Program-made: the position numbers and the translations under genes
Notes under the pieces: model-generated
Seen by the model: the letters and a program-made list of their open reading frames with translations, nothing else
Told to the model about the DNA's origin: nothing
The model's database searches: none
Part shown: positions 34,727 to 43,900 of the stretch, piece by piece
How positions within the stretch are numbered: position 1 is the first letter of the stretch
Layout: every line of letters begins with the position of its first letter
Assembly (NCBI GenBank): GCA_937138495.1
Contig: CAKZPE010000085.1
Location: 1-64,000 of the forward strand
Length of the DNA: 64,000 nt
Source: an uncultured Oceanospirillaceae bacterium
GTDB taxonomy: Bacteria > Pseudomonadota > Gammaproteobacteria > Pseudomonadales > Balneatricaceae
Reading direction: 5' to 3'

Positions 34727-36217
34727 ATGATAGAAACCTTACTGCTCGGTTTATCTGAAGTCAGCAACATAAACGTCTTGCTGGCGATTCTTATCGGCGC
34801 ACTCATCGGCGTCACCATCGGTTCCATTCCGGGGCTTGAGCCTGCGGGTGTGATGGCCATTCTCTTGCCACTCAGTTTCTCCATGGAACCGCTTGCCGGG
34901 GTTACCCTGCTGTTAGGCGTATACGGCGGGGCCTGGTATGGCGGCGCGATTCCGGCCATTCTGATGAACACTCCCGGCACCCCGGTGGCGGTACTCACCA
35001 CCTATGACGGCTACCCCATGGCAAAACGGGGTGAAGGTAAAAAAGCCCTGTCCATTGCTTATACCGCCTCTTTTGTTGGCGGTATTATCAGTGTGATGTC
35101 ACTGGTATTGCTGGCGCCCATGCTGTCACAGATCGCCACCCATTTCGGATCCGCTGAATTCGCCATGCTGGCGGTGCTGGGCATGATCTTCGTCGTACTG
35201 GCACACCGTAAACACGTGCTTGAAGCAGCCATGATGCTGGGGTTGGGTATCTTCCTCGGGACTGTCGGCCTGGACCGCTCCTATAACACCCAGACCTATA
35301 CCTTTAATCAGGAATGGCTGTTGGGCGGCATTCCGCTGGTGCCGGCCGTGATCGGATTATTTGCCATGTCCCAGGCCTTTGTTTTGTTGTCTCAGAAAGG
35401 CGGTGACTCACAGGTAACGAAGCTAACCGGTGACGGCTTCTTCGGCGGCGCACTGACCCTGCTGAAGCATAAAGTGACGGTTATCCGCTCAGCGGCACTG
35501 GGCGTGGTCATGGGCCTGTTACCCGGGGTGGGTGAGTTCGGTTCACAGTTCTTTTCCTATACCCTGGCGCAAAAATTTTCTAAAAATCCGGAAAACTTCG
35601 GTAACGGCGAACCGGCCGGACTGATTGCCTCAGAAACCTCCAACAATGCGGTAACCGCCTCGGTGATGATTCCGCTTCTGGCCTTTGGCATCCCGGCGGA
35701 TGCCCTGATGGCCATGCTGCTGGCCGTCTTCATGGTACACAACTATATCCCGGGGCCAACGCTGTTTGCAGAGCGCCCAGAATTTATATCCGGCCTGTAT
35801 ATTTCACTGTTTATGATGAACGTTATCGTGTTTGTCTATCTGTCGGTGGCGACCCGCTGGATCGTGAACCTGACCCGTATCCGTGGCCGGTTTATCGGGG
35901 CTTTCATTCTGGTGCTGGGCTTTATTGGCAGCTATAGCCAGAATTATCAGTTTTCAGATGCGCTGATCGCACTGGGCTTTGCCATCTTCGGTTACATGCT
36001 GCGTAAGAATGACATTCCGGCGGTGCCGATCATACTGGGGCTGGTACTGGGGCCGGTATTCCTGACCCGGTTTAAGCAGGCGTTGGGGGTATCCAGCGGT
36101 GACCTGACAATTTTCCTCACCCGACCGATCAGCCTGACTCTGCTGTCACTGACCATCGGTTCAATCCTGATCTATGCCTGGAGTCAGCTGAAAAACCGCC
36201 AACCGGTTGCTCAGTAA
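34727..36217 (+). CDS. TTT transporter large permease (TctA family)
   Basis: A 496-residue permease with about 12 helices. It shows TctA signatures: GVTIGSIPGLEPAGVMAILLP, YGGAWYGGAIPAILMNTPGTP (in parts), VMGLLPGVGEFGSQFFSY and SETSNNAVTASVMIPLLAFG. It is 14 bases after tctB. This is the channel-forming subunit driven by proton or sodium gradient. Confidence 0.94.
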   Translation: MIETLLLGLSEVSNINVLLAILIGALIGVTIGSIPGLEPAGVMAILLPLSFSMEPLAGVTLLLGVYGGAWYGGAIPAILMNTPGTPVAVLTTYDGYPMAKRGEGKKALSIAYTASFVGGIISVMSLVLLAPMLSQIATHFGSAEFAMLAVLGMIFVVLAHRKHVLEAAMMLGLGIFLGTVGLDRSYNTQTYTFNQEWLLGGIPLVPAVIGLFAMSQAFVLLSQKGGDSQVTKLTGDGFFGGALTLLKHKVTVIRSAALGVVMGLLPGVGEFGSQFFSYTLAQKFSKNPENFGNGEPAGLIASETSNNAVTASVMIPLLAFGIPADALMAMLLAVFMVHNYIPGPTLFAERPEFISGLYISLFMMNVIVFVYLSVATRWIVNLTRIRGRFIGAFILVLGFIGSYSQNYQFSDALIALGFAIFGYMLRKNDIPAVPIILGLVLGPVFLTRFKQALGVSSGDLTIFLTRPISLTLLSLTIGSILIYAWSQLKNRQPVAQ

Positions 36218-36264
36218 CCGGTCACGCCTTCACACAGGTCCCTTCTGACAGCCGTATTCTGCAT

Positions 36265-36747
36265 TCAGACCGGCTGTTCTTCCAGACAGGTCCATTCCCG
36301 GAACATGGCGGCCTGTCCGGTATAATTGCCGGCCGGATCGTACAGATTCCACACCCTGGCATGTTCAATGTAAAAGCGCTTTCCCGTCGCCGATATGCGC
36401 ACACCGCGGTAGTCATCAATACAGCCAAATTCTGTCACCTGCGCCAGCAAGTGATTTCTTTCATCCTGAGACACCGGTTCTGCAGACTGACGCGAAGGCA
36501 GCGACGTCAGCGCTTCGTAGTCCATTTCAAACAGGTTCAGCGCCATCCGGTTACCGAAGTTAAATACCGGATCAGCTCCGCCACCGTGTGATAACAGCAC
36601 AAAGTCTGCCTGCCACAGGCAATCAGGCATATCTTTAACAGGGATTTCACTGATCAGTGATGCACCAAAAGCTTTCTGATAACTGGTCAGAACGTTTTGC
36701 AGATGGTGAATCATTGCGGGGGAATGAAGAATATCCGGGGATTGCAT
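36265..36747 (-). CDS. MEKHLA-domain (PAS-like) protein
   Basis: A 160-residue protein, start at 36747 (MQSPDIL). It resembles bacterial MEKHLA-domain proteins, a PAS-related fold: PVFNFGNRMALNLFEMDYEA, SLPSRQSAEP and ISATGKRFYIEHARVWNL. Such proteins may bind a small molecule, but none is assigned. It lies 25 bases after the SnoaL-like gene and probably shares its transcript. Confidence 0.8.
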   Translation of the reverse strand: MQSPDILHSPAMIHHLQNVLTSYQKAFGASLISEIPVKDMPDCLWQADFVLLSHGGGADPVFNFGNRMALNLFEMDYEALTSLPSRQSAEPVSQDERNHLLAQVTEFGCIDDYRGVRISATGKRFYIEHARVWNLYDPAGNYTGQAAMFREWTCLEEQPV

Positions 36748-36772
36748 ATATAGCCTTAGACACAAATAAACA

Positions 36773-37201
36773 TTAAAGAGACGGCTGTAAATTCTGTTCC
36801 AGCTGCGCATCCAGGGACTTCAGATCACCCAGCACCCAGGTTTCAGCGATCCGACCGTCTCTAAACGTGAACAGTGCGCAGCCCTGCCAGGTCAGACGTT
36901 TATGAGTAGGCGCAAAGCCCATAAAGTCGTTGCGATGAATGCCGGTAAAGGTCATTTTGGCAAACACTTTATCGCCCTCTTCTACCAGAGTATCAATGAT
37001 GCACCTGTATTCTCCCAGCGCGAGGTGCACCTTATCGACATACTCCGCAAAGCCCTGATGACCGGTCTTCTCATCCCCCAGTGAACCGCGGAATACAAAG
37101 TCCTCATGCAGCACGTCAGGTATCGCCTGTGTGTCATGGGCGTCCCAGAGTACTTCATAAAACTGACGGACCTGTTGCTTATGTTGCCGGTTTTTCTGCA
37201 T
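36773..37201 (-). CDS. SnoaL-like (NTF2-fold) ester-cyclase-type protein
   Basis: A 142-residue NTF2-fold protein. The pattern QVRQFYEVLWDAHDTQAIPD, then FVFRGSLGDEKTGHQGF, then FTGIHRNDFMGFAPTHKRL is typical of the SnoaL/ester-cyclase family. Start at 37201 is preceded by AAAGGAT. It is located 60 bases after the type I secretion adaptor gene in the same direction, so it may ride on the RTX operon transcript. Enzymatic activity is unknown. Confidence 0.82.
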   Translation of the reverse strand: MQKNRQHKQQVRQFYEVLWDAHDTQAIPDVLHEDFVFRGSLGDEKTGHQGFAEYVDKVHLALGEYRCIIDTLVEEGDKVFAKMTFTGIHRNDFMGFAPTHKRLTWQGCALFTFRDGRIAETWVLGDLKSLDAQLEQNLQPSL

Positions 37202-37261
37202 GTAATATCCTTTGCACCCCACAGGGTTTTCCAGGGTAAGAACAGGCAGCATACCTTAAGG

Positions 37262-38563
37262 CTAATCTTCGATAAACGACCTTGCGATAGCATCTGTGGC
37301 AGGTTGCATCAGATATTCAAACAGTGTGCCGGATCCGGTATTAATTAATACCTCTGCCGGCATCCCCGGCACCAGCCGGGTATTGGCCGGCAGCTTATCC
37401 AGAGGGTCTTTAATGGCCACCTGTGCCCGGTAATACGCCGCTTCACCTTCCACCGATAAACTGTCTGCAGACACATTAATCACTTCTCCGGTCAGCACCG
37501 GAGTGATCGCACTCTTGAATGAGCTGAAACGGATATCAGACTTCATGCCAACAGAGACCCGGTCAATATCAATGGGAGACACCTGCGCCTCAACAATCAA
37601 CTCACTGGTTTCCGGCACAATGTCCAGCACCGGACTGCTCGGCGGCACCACTCCGCCAATGGTATGAAACGCCAGCCCCAGCACGATGCCTTCTACCGGC
37701 GCCGTCACCAGCGTGCGCCGCACCTGATCTTCTACGGCAACTTCACGTTCCCTGATATCGAAAATCTTCGCCTGAATATCCGCCAGCTGATTCACCACTT
37801 CCTTATTAAATTCCTTACTGGACTGGAGAATCTGTAAACGGGCTTCACCTATCTGCACCTTGACCCCGGCAACACCCGCCTGATGCTCAGCCACTTCCCC
37901 GGCGATCTCTTCTTTCAGGCGGCGTAATTCTCTGATCCGGCGGGCATCCACATACCCCTGGCTCTGCAACGCCCGGTAATCACTGATCTCTTCGTTATAC
38001 GAAGCGATTCGCGCCTGCTTACTGGCAATCAGCCCCCTGAGGCCCTCAACCTGAGCTTCCAGCTGCCGGATGCGCTGACTGAAGACATCTATTTCGCCCA
38101 GCCGGGCTGCCCGGCGTGAACGGAACTGCTGCAGTTCGGCCTGCTTGGCATCAGTAACCCGGGGATCAGCATCATCCAGTTCGCGGCTGAAATGCACGGT
38201 TTCCAGATCATCCCGCTCAGACTGAAGACGGCTTTCATTCGCCAGATAAATCACCAGCTGCGTTTTTAACACCTGCAATTCAGAACGGAACTGAGTGTCA
38301 TCAAGTCTGATCAGAGAATCGCCGGGCCGGACCCGGTCACCGTCCCGGACATAGAGATCCGTGATAATGCCCCCTTCCAGATGCTGGATGGTTTTGCGGT
38401 TACCGGCAACTTTAACCACTCCCTGAGCCAGGGCAGCGCTGTCCAGCGGCGCCAGAAAGGCCCAACCGCCAAAGAGACCAAATGTCAGTGCGATCACGGC
38501 CAGGCCAAACCAACGGATACAGGTATCGCCGGTTTTCGCGAACTGCTGTTCAGGCGTTTCCAT
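37262..38563 (-). CDS. Type I secretion membrane-fusion protein (HlyD/PrtE family)
   Basis: A 433-residue adaptor. It has one N-terminal TM helix (LAVIALTFGLFGGWAFLAP), the lipoyl-like half (VVKVAGNRKTIQHLEGGII, then VRDGDRVRPGDSLIRLD), a long coiled coil (about residues 90-270) and a C-terminal beta barrel with VTAPVEGIVLGLAFHTIGG. Start at 38563 is chosen for GGAGGAAAGG and overlaps the ATPase gene by 14 bases. It links the ABC transporter to TolC, which is not encoded in this window. Confidence 0.92.
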   Translation of the reverse strand: METPEQQFAKTGDTCIRWFGLAVIALTFGLFGGWAFLAPLDSAALAQGVVKVAGNRKTIQHLEGGIITDLYVRDGDRVRPGDSLIRLDDTQFRSELQVLKTQLVIYLANESRLQSERDDLETVHFSRELDDADPRVTDAKQAELQQFRSRRAARLGEIDVFSQRIRQLEAQVEGLRGLIASKQARIASYNEEISDYRALQSQGYVDARRIRELRRLKEEIAGEVAEHQAGVAGVKVQIGEARLQILQSSKEFNKEVVNQLADIQAKIFDIREREVAVEDQVRRTLVTAPVEGIVLGLAFHTIGGVVPPSSPVLDIVPETSELIVEAQVSPIDIDRVSVGMKSDIRFSSFKSAITPVLTGEVINVSADSLSVEGEAAYYRAQVAIKDPLDKLPANTRLVPGMPAEVLINTGSGTLFEYLMQPATDAIARSFIED

Positions 38564-40286
38564 TAACCTTTCCTCCCTGCCCCTGTGCAACCTGTTGCAT
38601 AGCAGCCTGTGCCTGCTTCAGCCGGCCCAGTACTTCATCCCTTGGCCCCTGCAGCTGCACACTGCCGTTTGCCAGCATCACCAGTTTATCGACCTGTCCG
38701 AGTACCGACGGACGGTGGGTAATAATAAAGACGGTCGTCCCCTGCTGCTTAATTGTCTGTAACGCACGGGTCAGCGCCTGTTCGCCAACATCGTCCAGGT
38801 TTGAATTGGGCTCATCCAGCACCAGCAGTACCGGAGAACCGTAAATTGCCCGCGCTAAACCGATCCGCTGCCGCTGACCACCGGACAACATCATTCCATC
38901 TTTGCCAATCCGGGTATCATAGCCGTCGTGGAACGAGAGTATCATTTCATGTAACCCGGCTATCTGAGCGGCGCGAACGACCTGTTCAGCATCCACCTCA
39001 CCAAAGCGGGAAATATTCTCGCTGACAGTGCCGTCAAACAGTTCTATATCCTGCGGCAAATATCCCACACTGGCCCCCAGTGCTTCACGGTCCCAGGTAA
39101 AGATGTCCGCATGGTCCAGCCTGACCTTACCGGCCGACGGAGGCCAGATACCCAGTAATGCCCGGGCCAGTGAGGACTTGCCGGCACCGCTGGGCCCCAG
39201 TATTCCCCAGACTTCCCCCGGGGACGCCTGCAATGAAATATCTCTGAGAATAGGATTGCCTGCACCGGGGGGCGTAACAGACAAATGTTCGATGCTGACT
39301 TCCCCGACCGGGTCTGGCAGGGCCATATTGTCCTGTTCAGGAAGCAGTTTCTGCAAACCGTCACGCAAGCGATTATATTGCGAGCGGGCCATCACAAAGC
39401 CTTTCCAGGCGCCGATCATCTGATCGATCGGTGCCAGCGCCCTGCCCAGCAGGATTGAGCCGGCCACCATCAGCCCCGGGGTGATTTCCTGCTGAATAAC
39501 CAGATAGGCCCCCAGGCCAAGAATCAGTGACTGAACAATGATCCGGATGGTTTTCGAGACTGAAGCAATGCTGGCGCCACGCTCTGCTGCCCGGCTTTGC
39601 CATAGCAGTACTTTGTCCTGCCGCATCAGCCAGCGCTGGCGCAGCCGGCCAAGCATGCCCATTGATTCAATCACTTCAGCGTTCGACAGGGTACGGGTAA
39701 CAGATTCGTTCGCCTGACTGACTTCTTTACCCGCTTCCTGTAAGAGGTTCCGGGTCAGCTTTTCGTTCACCAGCGCCAGCACACCCAGCAAGATCGCGCT
39801 GAATACCGCGACCCAGCCGTACAGTGGATGAAAGATGAACATGACGCCGATATAGACCGGCATCCAGGGAGCGTCAAAGAATGCGAACAAGGCGTTTCCG
39901 GACAGAAAACTGCGTAACCCGTTCAGGTCCTGAATGCTGCCCGCAGTGTTATTTCTGCCACCGGAGTAGAGCGATTGTTTAAAGCCCACATCAAATGTTT
40001 TGGCTGCCAGCAAACGGTCGAAACGGGCACCGGCACGAATCAGAATTTTTGACCGGCACCATTCCAGGCAGCCCATGGCAATCAGCAGCGCGACCATAAT
40101 CAGCGTTAACATCAGCAATGTACTGAGGCTGCCGCTGGTCACTACCCGGTCGTACACCTGTAACATATAGATAACCGGCACGAGCATCAGGAGGTTAATA
40201 CAGCAACTGAAGCCTGCAACTGATATAAACGCACCGCGGACAAGATGCAGCGCATCACTCAGATAGGTATTTTGTTGTGAAGCCAT
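38550..40286 (-). CDS. Type I secretion ABC transporter (PrtD-type permease/ATPase)
   Basis: A 578-residue fused membrane domain (six TM helices in the first ~320 residues) and nucleotide-binding domain. It has Walker A (GPSGAGKSSLARAL, about 363-376), the ABC signature (LSGGQRQRIGLARAIYGSP), Walker B (VLLVLDEPNSNLD) and the H-loop (FIITHRPS). Its length equals PrtD/AprD. It lacks the N-terminal C39-like domain that HlyB uses to hold HlyA, which is notable because the substrate gene is paired with an HlyC-like acyltransferase. Confidence 0.93.
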   Translation of the reverse strand: MASQQNTYLSDALHLVRGAFISVAGFSCCINLLMLVPVIYMLQVYDRVVTSGSLSTLLMLTLIMVALLIAMGCLEWCRSKILIRAGARFDRLLAAKTFDVGFKQSLYSGGRNNTAGSIQDLNGLRSFLSGNALFAFFDAPWMPVYIGVMFIFHPLYGWVAVFSAILLGVLALVNEKLTRNLLQEAGKEVSQANESVTRTLSNAEVIESMGMLGRLRQRWLMRQDKVLLWQSRAAERGASIASVSKTIRIIVQSLILGLGAYLVIQQEITPGLMVAGSILLGRALAPIDQMIGAWKGFVMARSQYNRLRDGLQKLLPEQDNMALPDPVGEVSIEHLSVTPPGAGNPILRDISLQASPGEVWGILGPSGAGKSSLARALLGIWPPSAGKVRLDHADIFTWDREALGASVGYLPQDIELFDGTVSENISRFGEVDAEQVVRAAQIAGLHEMILSFHDGYDTRIGKDGMMLSGGQRQRIGLARAIYGSPVLLVLDEPNSNLDDVGEQALTRALQTIKQQGTTVFIITHRPSVLGQVDKLVMLANGSVQLQGPRDEVLGRLKQAQAAMQQVAQGQGGKVNGNA

Positions 40287-40339
40287 GTAAATCAGGTACC
40301 TGCTAAAACACAGCCATCCATGGCCCGGTCGCTGGCGGT

Positions 40340-40870
40340 TTAGCCAGTAATGGTATGTACATTAATATCTGCACCGGACTGCTGAGCCTCCTGCACGCCT
40401 TCTACCATATCGGCAAAATACTGGCGACGCAGAGCATGGCTCTCTTCCCGGCTTAACCCTTTCCCGGAGAAGGATGCAATTCTGGCTTTGTCTGAGGTTT
40501 TCTTTACCCGCATTGCCCGGGCAAGATACCCCGGGAAACGGTTATTCAGCTCAGCCCGCAGCATCCAGGTAAAACGCGGATTAAACGGCGAGATCCAGTC
40601 GATAAACCAAAGCCTTTCACCACAGTTCCAGCGTTGCGGAGACAAGCTCGCCGGATCAACCACATATTCACTTTCGGCCTGTTCATCGAACAATGCCCAT
40701 GAACAGTAAGCAACCGGCGTACCTTCGTGCTCAATAATCAGGTACTGATTAGACGCAACTGCAGGCAGAACATAACGGGACATTGCCCCCACCTGCCATT
40801 CTTTATGAAGTTCGGAGTTCTGCCAGAGCCATGATATACGGCCAAGGTCGAGAAGCTGTTTCTGATTCAT
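40340..40870 (-). CDS. RTX-toxin-activating lysine acyltransferase (HlyC family)
   Basis: A 176-residue HlyC/ApxC-type enzyme. The catalytic pair is visible at the expected places: His 22 in NSELHKEWQV and Asp 91 in LWFIDWISPF, equivalent to HlyC His23 and Asp92. It transfers fatty acid from acyl-ACP to internal lysines of the RTX protein before secretion. It lies 52 bases after the RTX gene. The gene order here (RTX, acyltransferase, ATPase, adaptor) differs from hlyCABD. Confidence 0.9.
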   Translation of the reverse strand: MNQKQLLDLGRISWLWQNSELHKEWQVGAMSRYVLPAVASNQYLIIEHEGTPVAYCSWALFDEQAESEYVVDPASLSPQRWNCGERLWFIDWISPFNPRFTWMLRAELNNRFPGYLARAMRVKKTSDKARIASFSGKGLSREESHALRRQYFADMVEGVQEAQQSGADINVHTITG

Positions 40871-40922
40871 ATACTATTTCCAGAGGTATTTGCGGGCTGA
40901 AGTTCAGCCCGCAAACAGAGAC

Positions 40923-43900
40923 TTACGAGAAGGTAAAGTTAAATTCACCGTACTTATCTGCAGCAATGTACTGAAGGCTGAAGTTATCAAGATAGATTCC
41001 TTGCCCGTCATCATTACCGCCGGCTTCAGTGACGGTCAGGCGATCCAGACCGTCAGCGCCCTTCACAATGTATTCAAAGTGGCGTGCTTCACCATACTGG
41101 TTATCACTGTACGCGGTCACCTGTTCATTGTTCCAGTGAATTTCCGGCGCCCCGTCAGCCGCCCCAGACTGATCATTCCACAGGTCGTAGCTCAGACGGT
41201 AGTAGCTGCCGGTTTCAGCCGCAACATCCTGCCAAACCTGATCCTGACTGTTAGCCGTCTGATCCAGTTCCAGATACCGGCCACGCAGAGTGGATTCATG
41301 GGCAGCATAGTCTTCCTGTCCAACCGTCAGATTTCCTGCACCGGAATCCCAGCCGGTCACCGCCGACACAGGAATGACCCCGCTGCCGGCAAAACCATTG
41401 CTCTCGAAGTCACCGTTATCCAGAAGGTTCTCACCCAGCAGGGTGTCAGACACTGAAGGCAAATCCAGCGCGGTCAGGGATACATCATCCAGGAACAGAC
41501 CTGCGCCGTCATTACCGATACTGCTCTCTACAAACTGTAACAGGTCATGCCCTTCAGCACCGGTCACGCTGAACTGGAATGTCTCGGTCAGATTCGCGGC
41601 AACAGACGCCGTTCCCAGCTGTGAACCGTTCCACCAGACTTCTACGGTGTTACTGATTTCAGAGCCCTGCCCGGCCAGTGTGAAGCTAAGCTGATATTCC
41701 TCACCGGTCTGCGCATCAAACTGCTGTCCAACATGGGATTGCAGCGAACCTGATGCCGCATCCAGATTGATCAGCTGATCAGCGCTGTCGGAAGGATTCC
41801 GGGCCAGCACAGCCCCGTTGCCCAGCGCCCAGTCGGATGTGGTCGTCTGGCTGGCCTGTCCGGCCGGCAGTGTATCCGTCTGGAAGCTGCCATCGAGTAT
41901 CAGGCTGGCACCGACGGTCGCCAGGCTCAGCCGGTTACTGGCGGTATCCTGATGGATACGTACATTATCAAGATACACACCGGCACCGTCATTACCGCTG
42001 CCCACTTCCCGGAATGTCAGCTTATCAGCCCCGGCTGACCCTTCTACCGCAAAGCTGACCGTCTGCCAGCCATTGCCGGTCGCGTATGCAGTCCCCAGGG
42101 TAACGCCGTTCAGTAATACCTGTACCGCATTCGACTCATGACTCACCGCGGTATCGGCAGCAATATCAAACTCAATCAGATAGCCTTTACCGGTCTGTAA
42201 ATTTGCCTGAGCAGTAATGCTGTCGGCAGCATCAGTCCGGTCCAGCTTCAGATACACCTCAGAACCGGCCTGCGGTGTCACACCATTGTTCGCGGTTGCA
42301 TACAGGTGGAACGCATTATCGCTCTGCCAGCCATCAATGCTGGCACGGTGTACTTCCGTCTCAACCGCTCCGGAGAATTCAAAACCGCCGTTGCTTAACA
42401 GGTTTTCACCCTGTACCTGATTGATCTTACGGACTGAAATGTTGTCCAGTAAAGGCCCAACGGTATCATTACCACTGGCCGTTTCAGAGAACTGCAGGGT
42501 ATTCATGGCGGCGGCATCAACCACCAGATCGTAACGTTCGAATATATTCTTCCCCTGAGCCACAAAATTGCCCAGCAAGGTACCGTTAAAGGTTACCTGT
42601 ACGGTATTCGAATCATCATTACCGGTACCCCGGCGGGCCACATCAAACGACAACAGGTATTTATCACCGGCCGTCCCGGCAAACTGTTGCGACACTGAAT
42701 CCAGAGCCGTCCCGTTATCCAGTTCAATAAAACGCTGGCTGTCGGCACTGGTATATACAGTGTATGAACCGTCATTCCAGTATTCCAGTGAATTAGGATG
42801 GCTCCAGCCACCGGACGTTTCAAAACCGCCATTGGTCAGCAGTTCAGCGCCCAGTTCGAAGCCATTACGGCCCAGTTCCGCTTCCACCAGTGACTGACGG
42901 CTGGCAGCTTCTGACTCCGCCAGCAGTTCATCTGTTGATTTCGCTACATTTTGCTCAGCCTTGCGCAATTCATCAGCGGCATCACCGGCCATAATCCGGT
43001 CATATACCGGGTGACCTGCAGTAATGGTCCCGATACTGGCATACTGCCCGCCAGCTACAAACTGATCCGGCGTGAAGACCCAGGGCTCATTACCGTTCTG
43101 ATCGCGGAACACAATGCGTTCAAAATCACCCACCGGATTCGCACCAAATACATGGGTAATCACCACTGCGCCCTGATCACTCGGGGTGACAACCAGATGA
43201 TCGCCCATCCGGTACAGCGAAATAGACGTCATCGTCGTGCCTTCAAAGATAATTTCATCCCTGTCAGCATCCCCCTGAACCAGATTGACAATCACATCAT
43301 GGCCAAAGTTATCACCTTTAAAGACAAAACTGTCTTTACCGGCGCCGCCGATCAGGGTGTCATCACCCAGGCCACCTTCCAGTGTATCGTTGCCGCCATG
43401 GCCAAACAGAATATCTGCATGGCTGCTGCCGGTAATGCCGTTATTCAGGTTTGTACCGACAACCTGTACACCGTGGCCAATGCCTTCAGCCGTCACATCC
43501 ACTGACAGTTTGTCATTCGGCAGTTGTTCTGCTTCCGGGGTGACAAACAAACGCGGATAGCTGTCGCTGTCGCTGTTACTGGCTGTCGGGCTGCTATTCG
43601 TAGGCGTATGGGTCTGGTTTACACTGGCGGTTACCGTCAGTTCATAATTACCCGGCCCCGGCCCGTTAAAGACATAGTAGTCAACATCGACATAGCCACT
43701 CTTCTGAGCAAGATATGCACCGTCGGTGCTGACATTCCACTGGCGGTCGTTCAGTACCACCTGCTGATCAACAATCAGGTGAACAAAGTCATCTGTTTTT
43801 TCGGTGAAATAGTAAGTATGACCGGCCTCAACATATAACTTAGCCTGGATATGCTTGGCAGAGTCCATTGCAATAGTCCCTGTCAGATCACTGCTCAGGG

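Noticed and set aside
36202..36222. ACCGGTT / AACCGGT inverted repeat at the end of the TctA gene
   Set aside because: It overlaps the last codons and lacks a T tract in either direction, so a terminator cannot be supported.
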